From contig NC_004193.1 of the NCBI RefSeq assembly GCF_000011245.1, positions 1,280,501 to 1,344,500 on the forward strand: a stretch of 64,000 nucleotides of DNA, written 5' to 3'. The stretch's first letter is position 1. Every line of letters starts with the position of its first letter. The DNA comes from Oceanobacillus iheyensis HTE831 (GTDB lineage: Bacteria > Bacillota > Bacilli > Bacillales > Amphibacillaceae). The notes under the pieces are model-generated. The model was given only the letters and a program-made list of their open reading frames with translations, searched no databases and was not told the DNA's origin. Position numbers and translations under genes: made by a program. Of the stretch, positions 8,577-16,857 are shown piece by piece.

Positions 8577-8605
8577 ATTATAGCATAATTAAATTATTTT
8601 GTCAA
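8577..8605 (-). promoter_or_regulatory. Consensus sigma-A promoter for the methyltransferase
   Basis: On the minus strand TTGACA (8600-8605) and TATAAT (8577-8582) are separated by exactly 17 bases, a perfect consensus promoter. Confidence 0.85.
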
Positions 8606-8655
8606 TAATATTGACTTGTATTTAAATGTTATCTCATGAAAAAATCAAAAAATAC

Positions 8656-8715
8656 AATACAACAATCGGGCGCAAGAATTGAACAAAAATGGACTGAACC
8701 AGTCCGTTTTTGTTG
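8656..8715 (+). repeat. Cassette-zone repeat R4 running into a hairpin
   Basis: ACAACAATCGGGCGCAAG then AATTGAACAAAAATGGACTG. The second half forms a 15-bp stem (AACAAAAATGGACTG / CAGTCCGTTTTTGTT, one G:U) with a 3-base loop at 8682-8714, which can serve as a terminator in either direction. Confidence 0.65.
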
Positions 8716-8816
8716 GTCTTTAATCAGTAAAAGAGAAGAATAGCTTAATAAGAAAAAGGATAGGATATTTCGACAACCAAATAGAATAAAAGGAAACAGT
8801 TATTTTGTAGATAAGT

Positions 8817-9347
8817 GTGGTGGTCTATTTGAAAAATAATATTCCCAATAAAATACATATTATAGGTTCAGTTGGAAGTGGAAAGACAACATTAGAAAGA
8901 GAATTATCTTCTAAGTTAAATGTTCCATTTTATGAATTAGATAATGTAGTTTGGAAAAGACATAAAGAGCATGAAGATATAAGACGAACTGAAAAAGAAA
9001 GAGAAGAATATTTGAATACCCTAATTAGTTCTGATACTTGGATTATAGAAGGAATTCATAATGAAGAATGGGTCACTAATAGTTTTCGAAATGCAGATTT
9101 GATATTTTTTTTAGATACAAATTACTCAGTTAGAACCTACCGAATTATAAGGTGATTTCTTTTACAAAAACTTGGATTAGAAAAATCAAATTATAAACCA
9201 ACACTAAAAATATTTTTCAAGATGTTTAAATGGAATAGACATTTTGAATAGATTGGTAAACCAAAATTTTATAATAAATTTGGGAAATATGATGACAAGA
9301 TATTAGTTGTAACTAATAAAAAAGAGATTGAAAATTACTTCAATTAA
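8817..9347 (+). pseudogene. FlaR-like P-loop kinase, two in-frame stops
   Basis: P-loop GSVGSGKTT near residue 16, then LNVPFYELDNVVW and WIIEGIHNEEW, as in the DNA topology modulation (FlaR) family also found intact at 10639. TGA at 9153 (probably CGA to TGA after RTYRIIR) and TAG at about 9249 interrupt the frame, which otherwise continues to FYNKFGKYDDKILVVTNKKEIENYFN and a stop at 9345. The best start is TTG at 8829 behind GTGGTGG; a GTG at 8817 is also open. Confidence 0.85.
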
Positions 9348-9405
9348 AAGGGGCTTTTCTGCAATATTTTAAAGCTCTAATTTAGTCCAGAATATTTGTG
9401 GACGA

Positions 9406-9452
9406 TCTTCCATTAAAGGGCACATATCTGGAACTAAATGTCAAAGGACTGG
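9406..9452 (+). repeat. Cassette-zone repeat R5 (degenerate)
   Basis: TCTTCCATTAAAGGGCACAT then ATCTGGAACTAAATGTC. Positions of GGGC.CA and TGGAA match the family. Confidence 0.5.
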
Positions 9453-9505
9453 ATAGGGAAGAATTTTGTTATATGTTAAATTAACTATACAAAGGTGGGG
9501 GTACA

Positions 9506-9778
9506 TTGCCAAATAAACAGAAATATATAGGGATATTCTCTTTTGTATGTCTAATTATTGGTATGACTTCAATTGTTGTTTATTTGACTGGGGGAAAATT
9601 GATTAACGACAATGTCACAATGTTATCTAGCTTGACATCTATAGTGATTGCATTGATTTTGTCTTGGTTTAGCAAAAATAATGTAATCGGAAGGATTTCA
9701 TTATACGTTTCTGCAATACTTTTAGGAGTTTTTGTGTTTTTTTTCGTAGGTATGTCTTTATTTTGGAATGAAACGTAA
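9506..9778 (+). CDS. Small three-helix membrane protein
   Basis: 90 residues with three predicted membrane helices (about 7-27, 38-56 and 63-84). TTG start behind AAGGTGGGGG. The gene is intact and lies between repeats R5 and R6, so it forms a single-gene unit. I do not recognise the family. Confidence 0.65.
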   Translation: MPNKQKYIGIFSFVCLIIGMTSIVVYLTGGKLINDNVTMLSSLTSIVIALILSWFSKNNVIGRISLYVSAILLGVFVFFFVGMSLFWNET

Positions 9779-9789
9779 ATATCAGGTTG

Positions 9790-9832
9790 CCATAATCGGG
9801 CGCAGTAGTTGAATAAAAGATATGCTTGAATA
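9790..9832 (+). repeat. Cassette-zone repeat R6 (near-consensus)
   Basis: CCATAATCGGGCGCAGTAG, TTGAATAAAAGATATGC, TTGAATAGGGCCATC. It lies 11 bases after the membrane-protein stop. Confidence 0.75.
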
Positions 9833-9893
9833 GGGCCATCTAGACGAATAAGTAGTTACTTATGTATCAATTATCCAAGAAAGGGGGGAAACT

Positions 9894-10334
9894 TTGAAGA
9901 GAGTGGATGTTGCCTATGTACTGCTATATGATAGCGATGAAGAAAATATATTGATGGTGAAAAATAAAGGAAGTCAATCATCTTACTATACACTCCCTGG
10001 TGGGGCAGTGGAAAATGGAGAAACTTTAGAAGACACAGCTATTCGCGAAGTTAAAGAAGAAACAGGGTTAAACGTTGAACTAGACGGTGTTTTTGCAGTA
10101 AGTGAAGCTTTTTTTGAAGAGCGAGGACATCAGCAATATTTTTTACTTTTAAAGGTAGAATTATTGATGGTGAAATAAATATATTATTTCCAGAAGAGAT
10201 TGAAGAGGTAACTTGGATGGATGCAAAAATAGCAAAAAAGTATGCATATATACCGATTGTAGAAGAAAATCTTATAAATGGCGAGTCCATTATTCCATAT
10301 ATTCTTCGTGGGAAGGTAGTTCATAACGCTTAAA
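9894..10334 (+). pseudogene. Nudix hydrolase with a single-base frameshift
   Basis: TTG start behind GGGGGG. The Nudix box is complete (GGAVENGETLEDTAIREV then KEETGL). At the six-T run 10139-10144 the frame breaks; the open frame ends 94 codons in with VELLMVK. Adding one T restores a normal C-terminus (TFKGRIIDGEINILFPEEIEEVTWMDAK to KVVHNA, stop 10332), so a 1-bp deletion in the T run is the likely cause. Such runs are prone to slippage or to sequencing error. Confidence 0.85.
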
Positions 10335-10337
10335 ACT

Positions 10338-10392
10338 TCTTCAACAAAAGGGCGCAAATCTAGAATAAGATCATTCTTGAATCAGAAAATCA
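10338..10392 (+). repeat. Cassette-zone repeat R7
   Basis: TTCTTCAACAAAAGGGCGCA, AATCTAGAATAAG, TTCTTGAATCAGAAAATC. It starts a few bases after the stop of the frameshifted Nudix gene. Confidence 0.65.
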
Positions 10393-10495
10393 CTTTGGAA
10401 ATTAAAGGAGTGACTTATAAGATAAAAGATTATGGGGATGAAGGATTACTTTAACTAAATGATATTTTTTATATTATCAAGGGGGAGTAGTGTAA

Positions 10496-10642
10496 TTGGA
10501 ATATTTTAAATATCTAAGACAGTATGTAAGGCATAGACCAGTTACTTTACCTGGTTCTGTGGCTATCATTTTAAATGAAAAAAATGAAGTGTTATTTCAG
10601 AATGGGGCTTATCATCAACATTTTTTAAGGGGATTAATATGA
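10496..10642 (+). pseudogene. N-terminal fragment of a Nudix hydrolase
   Basis: 48 codons from a TTG behind GGGGGAG: MEYFKYLRQYVRHRP then LPGSVAIILNEKNEVLFQ, the standard opening of a Nudix hydrolase, then 12 unrelated codons to a TGA that overlaps the next start codon (ATGA at 10639-10642). The Nudix box and everything after it are missing. A deletion has joined this remnant to the P-loop gene downstream, which now may be translated by coupling from it. Confidence 0.75.
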
Positions 10643-11148
10643 AAAAAATTGTTCTGATTGGTTCTGGTGGTTCGGGGAAATCCACACTTGCAAAGCAATT
10701 AGGTAAAAAGTTAAAAATAAACGTTTTTCATCTTGATGCTTTGTTTTGGAAACCTAATTGGATAGGTGTCTCAAAGGATGAACAAAGAATAATACAGAAG
10801 GATTTAGTGAAAAGACAAGAATGGATTATTGATGGCAATTATGGTGGAACAATGGAAATAAGGCTTAATTCAGCAGATACAATAATTTTTCTCGATATTC
10901 CTCGCATTATTTGTGTTTATCGTGCTTTTAAAAGAATATTAAAGTACAAAAATAAAACAAGACCTGATATGGGAGAGGGTTGTGAAGAAAGGTTTGATCT
11001 AGATTTTTTTAGATGGATATGGAATTATCCAAAGGTCAAAAAACCAGGAATATTAAAAAACCTTGAACAATTTTCTGAGGATAAACATAAACAAGTTATT
11101 GTTTTAAAATCACCCTCAGAAGTTAAAAATTTTATAGAAAAAGTGTGA
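10639..11148 (+). CDS. FlaR-like P-loop kinase (DNA topology modulation family)
   Basis: 169 residues with P-loop GSGGSGKSTLA at the N-terminus, then VFHLDALFWKPNW, WIIDGNYGGTMEIR and IIFLDIPR, the signature of the FlaR/topology-modulation P-loop family related to shikimate and adenylate kinases. The actual substrate of this family is not settled to my knowledge. The gene is intact, unlike its relative at 8817. Ribosome site AAGGGGA is in the upstream Nudix remnant. Confidence 0.85.
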   Translation: MKKIVLIGSGGSGKSTLAKQLGKKLKINVFHLDALFWKPNWIGVSKDEQRIIQKDLVKRQEWIIDGNYGGTMEIRLNSADTIIFLDIPRIICVYRAFKRILKYKNKTRPDMGEGCEERFDLDFFRWIWNYPKVKKPGILKNLEQFSEDKHKQVIVLKSPSEVKNFIEKV

Positions 11149-11165
11149 TGATATTTACCGCTATT

Positions 11166-11242
11166 ATTCAATTAACGCGTGCTTATACGGAATAAAGACT
11201 TGGCTCAATATTGAAGAAAAGGGCCATATTGTGGAAGATTTT
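11166..11242 (+). repeat. Cassette-zone repeat R8 (double)
   Basis: Two partial copies in a row: TATTCAATTAACGCGTGC followed by TTATACGGAATAAAG, then TTGAAGAAAAGGGCCATA followed by TTGTGGAAGA. Confidence 0.6.
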
Positions 11243-11271
11243 AAAATTCGATTTGTTTGGAGGGATCATTA

Positions 11272-11562
11272 TTGACAGTAGAAAAAAGTTTGAGGGTATG
11301 TAAAAAGGGACATAAGTATTACAAAAGTAGTGATTGTCCAAGTTGTCCTAGCTGTGATAAGGAGAATAAGCCTAAAATTGGCTTCCTCTCGAAACTCAGT
11401 TCACCTGCAAGAAATGCATTAGTTCACGAAGGGATTGACACTTTGCAAGCACTATCAAAGTACACTGAAAAAGAAATATTAAAAATTCATGGTATTGGAC
11501 CAGTCTCCTTACCTATTATGAGAGCTTCATTAGAAGAAGAAGGGTTATCATTTAAAGAATAA
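11272..11562 (+). CDS. Protein with zinc-knuckle-like N-terminus and RNAP alpha-CTD-like domain
   Basis: 96 residues. The N-terminal third carries CKKGHKYYKSSDCPSCPSC, a Cys/His cluster likely to bind metal. The rest (SSPARNALVHEGIDTLQALSKYTEKEILKIHGIGPVSLP) matches the helix-hairpin-helix C-terminal domain of RNA polymerase alpha. Similar stand-alone proteins occur in Bacillus; their role is unknown but DNA or RNAP contact is plausible. TTG at 11272 is chosen because GGAGGG lies seven bases upstream. Confidence 0.85.
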   Translation: MTVEKSLRVCKKGHKYYKSSDCPSCPSCDKENKPKIGFLSKLSSPARNALVHEGIDTLQALSKYTEKEILKIHGIGPVSLPIMRASLEEEGLSFKE

Positions 11563-11614
11563 GTAATCTACAATATAGTATAATTTGACGTACTTTACTT
11601 AAATAAGAATAAGT

Positions 11615-11662
11615 ATCTTCCGCAATCGAGCGTTATTGCCTGATAAGGATTAGAGACAATTT
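11615..11662 (+). repeat. Cassette-zone repeat R9
   Basis: ATCTTCCGCAATCGAGCG, TTATTGCCTGATAAGG. CAATCGAGCG and the GATAAG segment match the family; the right half is lost. Confidence 0.5.
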
Positions 11663-11727
11663 CGCATATAAGAAATAGATTGTTGCCTGACATTTAAAAG
11701 AATGTATGGATAAAAGGAGGGCGACGA

Positions 11728-12282
11728 ATGGCCGTCAAAAATGAGGAAATATACCCTAACTGCCAGACGACTATTAGAACAGTTGAGATAGGTGGTCTTA
11801 CCAAATCACAGCTTATTCTTAAAATACAACAGCAAGCTATTTTGATGAATGAGTTTGGAAAAATGCTGTTCGCTGATGATAAATTCAAAACCTCTGATAG
11901 TAAGTACATAATTGAAACAGTTGAGCTAACCGTACAAGATCTTGGTTTGGCAAAAGGTGGTACCATTACCCAAATTTTTAGTAAAGCAAATCAACTTGAC
12001 TTGAAGTTATGCCCACTGGAACTGGGTCCTTATCTGAGGCTTGAATATCTTGATCAACCTGAAGGAGAAATAAATAGCCGTCAGCAAGACCAGGCTCCAT
12101 ATGGTTCCATTACGGTAGCTTCAGAGATACCGACTGAAGATGATAAATTTCCCAAGGGTTTTTATCTTAGACGTATTGCTGGAGTACTTTGGCTTCGGGG
12201 GTATATTTGTGATGACCAGCACGTTTGGGAACCTAGTGATCACTTTATCTTTGTTAAGCAATCGGGTCCAGTTGCAGAATGA
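11728..12282 (+). CDS. Conserved 184-residue Bacillaceae protein of unknown function
   Basis: Recognisable as a family common in Bacillus that opens with YPNCQTTIRTVEIGGLTKSQL and contains LCPLELGPYLRLEYLDQPEG and FYLRRIAGVLWLRGY, with a HVWEPSDHFIFV ending. From memory some entries are labelled helicase, but no P-loop or helicase motif is present, so I reject that. Ribosome site AAAGGAGGG. Its last codons (KQSGPVAE) are encoded by repeat R10, so the repeat supplies the stop codon. Confidence 0.8.
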   Translation: MAVKNEEIYPNCQTTIRTVEIGGLTKSQLILKIQQQAILMNEFGKMLFADDKFKTSDSKYIIETVELTVQDLGLAKGGTITQIFSKANQLDLKLCPLELGPYLRLEYLDQPEGEINSRQQDQAPYGSITVASEIPTEDDKFPKGFYLRRIAGVLWLRGYICDDQHVWEPSDHFIFVKQSGPVAE

Positions 12283-12322
12283 AATACTGCATCCTGAATT
12301 GCTGAAACGGACCAGATTTTGG
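12257..12322 (+). repeat. Cassette-zone repeat R10, overlapping a coding end
   Basis: AAGCAATCGGGTCCAGTTGC, AGAATGAAATACTGCATCC, TGAATTGCTGAAACGGACC. GGTCC and GGACC at the two ends are complementary and GTTGCAG..CTGCAT pairs inside, giving a clear foldback. Confidence 0.75.
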
Positions 12323-12357
12323 CATAACTTTCATCAACAAAGGAGAGGAGTGTTTGT

Positions 12358-12774
12358 TTGAACAAAAAGTTGAAAGTCACTTTATTGTGCAGCCTTTTTA
12401 TTTTGTTGTTGTTTTTTTTAGTACTGTGGTTAAGATTTGTAGCATTTATAATAGATTATGAAGGTCCATTTGCAAAACAAGATATTATGATTTCTCCGTT
12501 GTATTTGGGTTATATAATTACCCTGATAAGTTTACCCATTGCTTATTTGTTAGGTATGGGTAGGTCAAAGAAAAGCAAATACAGGATTTGGGGAATTGCT
12601 ATTATGTTATTATTTTCTTTACCCTTAGCTTATTCGATTGGAATAACCTATTCTCTAATAGTGGGAAGTCCTTGGGCAACAATGCTGCTGTTTTATGTAT
12701 TTCCAGTGATATTTATCGTAGGACTTATTTTGTTATTGGTTGGAGTTTTTAAGAAAGGTGTACTTTCTCAATAA
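12358..12774 (+). CDS. Four-helix membrane protein
   Basis: 138 residues with four predicted membrane helices (about 8-32, 48-66, 77-97, 107-130). TTG start behind AAAGGAGAGGAG. Its 3' end overlaps the end of a convergent broken membrane gene by 26 bases. Family not recognised. Confidence 0.65.
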   Translation: MNKKLKVTLLCSLFILLLFFLVLWLRFVAFIIDYEGPFAKQDIMISPLYLGYIITLISLPIAYLLGMGRSKKSKYRIWGIAIMLLFSLPLAYSIGITYSLIVGSPWATMLLFYVFPVIFIVGLILLLVGVFKKGVLSQ

Positions 12775-13171
12775 AAATTAAGGATAAAGCAAAACTTAGC
12801 CCTGCTGAACAATATAAAACCATTGACCCGAAAACAAACATATCTAATCTATCGTTAATAATAAAATTAAAAAACAAAAGTAACACTCCGAAAATGCCAC
12901 TAGCTATAGGATATGTAATTCATCTGAATTTAGTTGTAATTCTATCTATGAGTATTGATATAGGAATAGCTATTAAAATAAATAAGGGAATAGAAACTAT
13001 GAAAAAACCAAACATGTATAGTATAGAAAAATACTCAAAAAGACTATTATCCCAAGGCGGAGTGAACAAATTATAAATAGCAACAAGTCCAAAATATGTA
13101 AAGTAAAACAAGATAGGGGAAATTATTGCTGCTAATATTCTGTTTACAAATTTCTGCATAAATTCTTTCAT
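12749..13171 (-). pseudogene. Four-helix membrane protein interrupted by TGA
   Basis: Starts MKEFMQKFVNRILAAIISPI and reads 83 codons to a TGA near 12920 (after DRITTKFR). The frame then stays open for 56 more codons (ITYPIASGIFGVLLLFFNF to LIFIEKVHLS) with two more clear membrane helices and a stop at 12749. CGA to TGA is the simplest lesion. Family not recognised. Confidence 0.75.
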
Positions 13172-13415
13172 GTACAGACCTCCTCTATAAAATAATTATT
13201 TAAGTCTTTTCTGGAACATAATTTAATGATAATAACTCCCTTTTTGATATTTTTTAAATCTGATACTTATACTAATACCACCATATTTTTACAATTATTT
13301 CTAACTTTAGTTTAGTACAAATTACATAACTTTACTATTATTAGTCAGGATAGCGCACCCCTCATTACATTTTGGGTCTCTATAACTTATAAATGATCAA
13401 TTCATATCAATTTTG

Positions 13416-13454
13416 TTCAATAAAAGCAACGCATTCGTATGTCTGAGGCCATGT
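13416..13454 (+). repeat. Very degenerate cassette-zone repeat
   Basis: TTCAATAAAAGCAACGCA, then ATGTCTGAGGCCATG; the spacing of TTCAA, CGCA, TG.CTGA and GGCCAT follows the family with about 15 bases missing. Confidence 0.3.
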
Positions 13455-13574
13455 ATAAAATTTTGTTTACTCCTGTTTTTCGTGATAATGCGATTGACTG
13501 TTCTTGCAAATTTACGTGAATTTACTAGTTTAACATCTACAGGGGGAACCACAATCTAATCATTTATTGATAAA

Positions 13575-13646
13575 TTTTTGTTGCAAATACAACATAATTA
13601 AGTTAAGTTAAATACATGGGCATAAATGTTGCATTTGCAACAAAAA
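13575..13646 (+). promoter_or_regulatory. Paired MarR-type operators
   Basis: Two 21-base sites, 13575-13595 and 13626-13646, are inverted copies of each other with one mismatch. Each is itself a dyad: TGTTGCAAATACAACA and TGTTGCATTTGCAACA. They lie 20-90 bases before the MarR start, the usual position for autorepression. Confidence 0.75.
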
Positions 13647-13665
13647 TATTGCTGAGGAGTTCAAT

Positions 13666-14118
13666 ATGAAAGAAATACTACGTGAAATTGGAATGGTAGC
13701 AAGGGCATTAGATTCAATAAGTAATATAGAGTTCAAAGAATATGAGCTCACTAGAGGCCAGTATTTATATCTTGTGAGAATCTGTGAAAGTCCAGGGATC
13801 ATTCAGGAGAAGGTAGCTGAACTAATAAAGGTAGATCGAACTACAGCAGCTCGTTCTATTAAAAAACTTGAAATGAATGGGTTTATTGAGAAGAAGGAAG
13901 ACGAACATAATAAAAAAATTAAAAAACTCTATCCAACAGAGAAAGGGAAAAAGATTTTTCCTCTTATACAAAGAGAAAATGAGCACTCCAATGCTGTTGC
14001 CTTAAAGGGTTTAACTGAAGAGGAAATCGAAACCATTTTCGATCTTCTTCAAAGAGTAAGAAAAAATATAGAAAAAGACTGGGAACTCGTAAAAAAAGGA
14101 AACAAGAGAAGTTATTAA
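13666..14118 (+). CDS. MarR-family transcriptional regulator
   Basis: 150 residues with a winged-helix MarR fold: YELTRGQYLYLVRI, GIIQEKVAELIKVDRTTAARSIKKLEMNGFIEKK (recognition helix and wing) and a C-terminal dimer helix. Ribosome site GAGGAG. It is probably autoregulated through the dyads at 13575-13646 and may control the acetyltransferase gene 25 bases downstream. Ligand unknown. Confidence 0.9.
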   Translation: MKEILREIGMVARALDSISNIEFKEYELTRGQYLYLVRICESPGIIQEKVAELIKVDRTTAARSIKKLEMNGFIEKKEDEHNKKIKKLYPTEKGKKIFPLIQRENEHSNAVALKGLTEEEIETIFDLLQRVRKNIEKDWELVKKGNKRSY

Positions 14119-14143
14119 TAGTAGAAAGGAGTGAAAGGTCTAA

Positions 14144-14662
<519 letters not shown>

Positions 14663-14752
14663 CAGTTCATGTAATTTGGAATGACAAAAAACATAGGTAG
14701 AAAATGAGCAAACTTTTTAATGAAAATTGTATAGTGTTTCATAAAAAATGAA

Positions 14753-14786
14753 TCCGTTTTGATCAACTTTTCAATACGGGTTTTTT
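14753..14786 (+). terminator. Terminator after paiA
   Basis: CCGTTTTGA / TTCAATACGG hairpin followed by GTTTTTT. Confidence 0.6.
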
Positions 14787-14947
14787 ACATTAACAATAGT
14801 CTTATTGATTAAAGAAAAAGGATTTGTAAACATTTTCTATGTCATAAAAAACTATGCTAGCTTGTGTATTAAAAGCGAGTTTATTACCCACTTCTCCAAA
14901 TTATATATACCCTTAATCAATATTTTCTCGCATCATAAAGTATATAA

Positions 14948-14976
14948 TGCAACTTTACTTAGAGAGAAATCGTCTT
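14948..14976 (+). promoter_or_regulatory. ECF-type promoter of the first sigma operon
   Basis: TGCAAC (14948-14953) and CGTCTT (14971-14976), 17 bases apart, the pattern of Bacillus ECF sigma promoters, 35 bases before the sigma gene. Autoregulation is inferred. Confidence 0.7.
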
Positions 14977-15010
14977 ACTTGTAAGGGAAATGATTCAGGG
15001 AGATTAAAAT

Positions 15011-15502
15011 ATGTCTAAAATGAACCCATTCGATCTTATTGAGGAAATATATAATGAGCATTATGTGTATTTAAGAAACTTTTTAATAGGCTTAACCAAA
15101 AGTGATGAACTCGCTGATGATATTATCCAGGAATTATTTACAAAAATCTTGGTTTCACCTTCGAAGATTACAGAAGTTAATTATATGAAAAGTTGGTTAT
15201 TAAGAGGGGCAAAAAATACACTTCTTGACTATTATAAAAAAAAGAAACCTGAGTTGTTGAATAAAGAGAACGTCATTGAAACGTTGTTAGTTGATAATTA
15301 CACACCAGAAATAAGTACAACAATTAACAATGAATTAGAAACACTGTTAGGCAAGTTGTCTACTACCGATAAAGCAATTATTTTCGCTAAAGAATATTAT
15401 GGATATGATTATCAAGAAATTAGTGAGCTTTTAAATATGCCAGTATCCACTTTAAAATCAAAGGTGTTCAGGATTAGGAAAAGAATGATTAAAGAGAGGT
15501 AA
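15011..15502 (+). CDS. ECF RNA polymerase sigma factor
   Basis: 163 residues with region 2 (EIYNEHYVYLRNFLIGLTKSDELADDIIQELFTKIL..MKSWLLRGAKNTLLDYYKK) and region 4 (LGKLSTTDKAIIFAKEYYGYDYQEISELLNMPVSTLKSKVFRIRKRM). Ribosome site AGGGAG. First gene of a three-gene operon with an anti-sigma factor four bases downstream, so it is probably held inactive at the membrane until a signal arrives. The signal is unknown. Confidence 0.92.
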   Translation: MSKMNPFDLIEEIYNEHYVYLRNFLIGLTKSDELADDIIQELFTKILVSPSKITEVNYMKSWLLRGAKNTLLDYYKKKKPELLNKENVIETLLVDNYTPEISTTINNELETLLGKLSTTDKAIIFAKEYYGYDYQEISELLNMPVSTLKSKVFRIRKRMIKER

Positions 15503-15506
15503 TTCA

Positions 15507-15995
15507 ATGGATGCTAATACCAAAATTCATCTGTTATCAAAGGAGTTAATTCCAGTTATCAATGACATTGATAATAAGCCTAAACAGATAATTCTAGATC
15601 ATATCATAGACTGTGAAGATTGTAGAAACCTATACAATCATTCAGTAGAATTCGATGAAAATATGCCAAAGAATAATTACTCAAATGATGTTGAATTAAA
15701 ACCTTTAAAAAAGTTGGTTCAATTTAATACTGGATTAAAGTTATTACTCATTGCAGTAAGAGCAATAATTCTGTTCTACATTCTATACTCGAGTTTTAAA
15801 TATTATAATGTTGAATCTGTAATAAGGACGCTTGACTATTTCTGGTCTGTGATATTTTTATTCTATATACCAGCTGCAGTATTTTTACTGGTATTTACGA
15901 TTACTTTTTTTAACAAAAAGTGGATTTGGATGTCGCTGATAGTTGATTTATTTATTATTGTGTTTTTAGGTAATATTTTACAATTATTTTTATAA
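15507..15995 (+). CDS. Membrane anti-sigma factor with zinc-binding N-terminus
   Basis: 162 residues. The N-terminal cytosolic part has HIIDCEDCRNLY, the H-x3-C-x2-C signature of zinc-containing anti-sigma (ZAS) domains. Three predicted membrane helices follow (about 74-94, 108-130, 138-160). It follows the sigma gene by four bases with its ribosome site inside it. Confidence 0.85.
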   Translation: MDANTKIHLLSKELIPVINDIDNKPKQIILDHIIDCEDCRNLYNHSVEFDENMPKNNYSNDVELKPLKKLVQFNTGLKLLLIAVRAIILFYILYSSFKYYNVESVIRTLDYFWSVIFLFYIPAAVFLLVFTITFFNKKWIWMSLIVDLFIIVFLGNILQLFL

Positions 15996-16014
15996 TAGTG
16001 GAGGTGCGAACCGA

Positions 16015-16674
16015 ATGTTTTTAATTTTGTTAGGTGGTGTGTTTTTAAGTTTCATCGTTTTTATGTTTACATTTATTTCTTCTAAAAAAAGCGGTAAATA
16101 TTATTTAGCGCCAATAGTCACCTTTCTTTTTTCTATTGGCATTGCGGCGTATAGTATAATTGTCATTCGAGGATTCGAGGGGATGGGGTATTTATTTTTA
16201 GCAGCAGGATTTTTGATTACTAGTGTTATAGTTACAATTTTCTTACCCAAATTAATCCGAAGAAAAAGTTCTAAACAATTCAAGAGAAGTGATAAGTTTA
16301 GTCTGGTTTTTTTACCGATTATATTTTTTTCCATGATAGGGTTAGTTATTTATTCTGATCAGGGTTATTGGATTATTAATCAAGGAAGTACCGATAGTTA
16401 TGCTGAGATAGAGGGTTATAGGGTTTCCACTATTTCTGAAGGAAATAAACAAGTTTCTTTACTGCTTGGTAAAGATTATACAGGAAAGAAGATCGAGGTT
16501 GAAAATGTAAGTAAACGAGGACCTACGGAAATAACTGTAAACATTTTAGAAGGTGAAGAAGAGGACAAAACTCCATTTATCGAAATAGGCTTAGATGAAA
16601 TAAACGAACCTTTAAAGGTACAAACAACAGAAGGATTGATTTTTGAACCATTAAGTAGTAATCCAAGAAATTAA
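16015..16674 (+). CDS. Membrane protein, third gene of the sigma operon (YesK-like)
   Basis: 219 residues: four predicted membrane helices in the first 115 residues, an RRKSSKQFKR loop, then an extracytoplasmic domain of about 100 residues (TDSYAEIEGYRVSTISEGNKQVSLLLGKDYTGKKIEVENVSK..) ending in an acidic tail. The first half resembles YesK-type membrane proteins. Its place behind a sigma/anti-sigma pair suggests a sensing or effector role, which is inference. Ribosome site GGAGGTG. Confidence 0.6.
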   Translation: MFLILLGGVFLSFIVFMFTFISSKKSGKYYLAPIVTFLFSIGIAAYSIIVIRGFEGMGYLFLAAGFLITSVIVTIFLPKLIRRKSSKQFKRSDKFSLVFLPIIFFSMIGLVIYSDQGYWIINQGSTDSYAEIEGYRVSTISEGNKQVSLLLGKDYTGKKIEVENVSKRGPTEITVNILEGEEEDKTPFIEIGLDEINEPLKVQTTEGLIFEPLSSNPRN

Positions 16675-16857
16675 AGTTATCTAATTCAACGGGTTATTGA
16701 TAGTTGAAGAATTATATTTAATCTGTATAGTGTTTTAATTTAGAGAATAAAAGGTTTGTAAGAGCAAGTTTTAATTAAGTAGAATAGTTACCTTAAAAGA
16801 GATATATTTCCTATTAGTTTTAGCAAAGCTATTTAATTACGAGGAGATGCATTAACA

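Noticed and set aside
11728..12282. Helicase
   Set aside because: No Walker A or B or other helicase motif is present in the 184 residues; the label attached to some relatives looks like a propagated error.
12140..12361. 73-residue ORF overlapping the 184-residue gene and repeat R10
   Set aside because: It is in another frame of a recognised conserved protein and runs through a repeat; no ribosome site.
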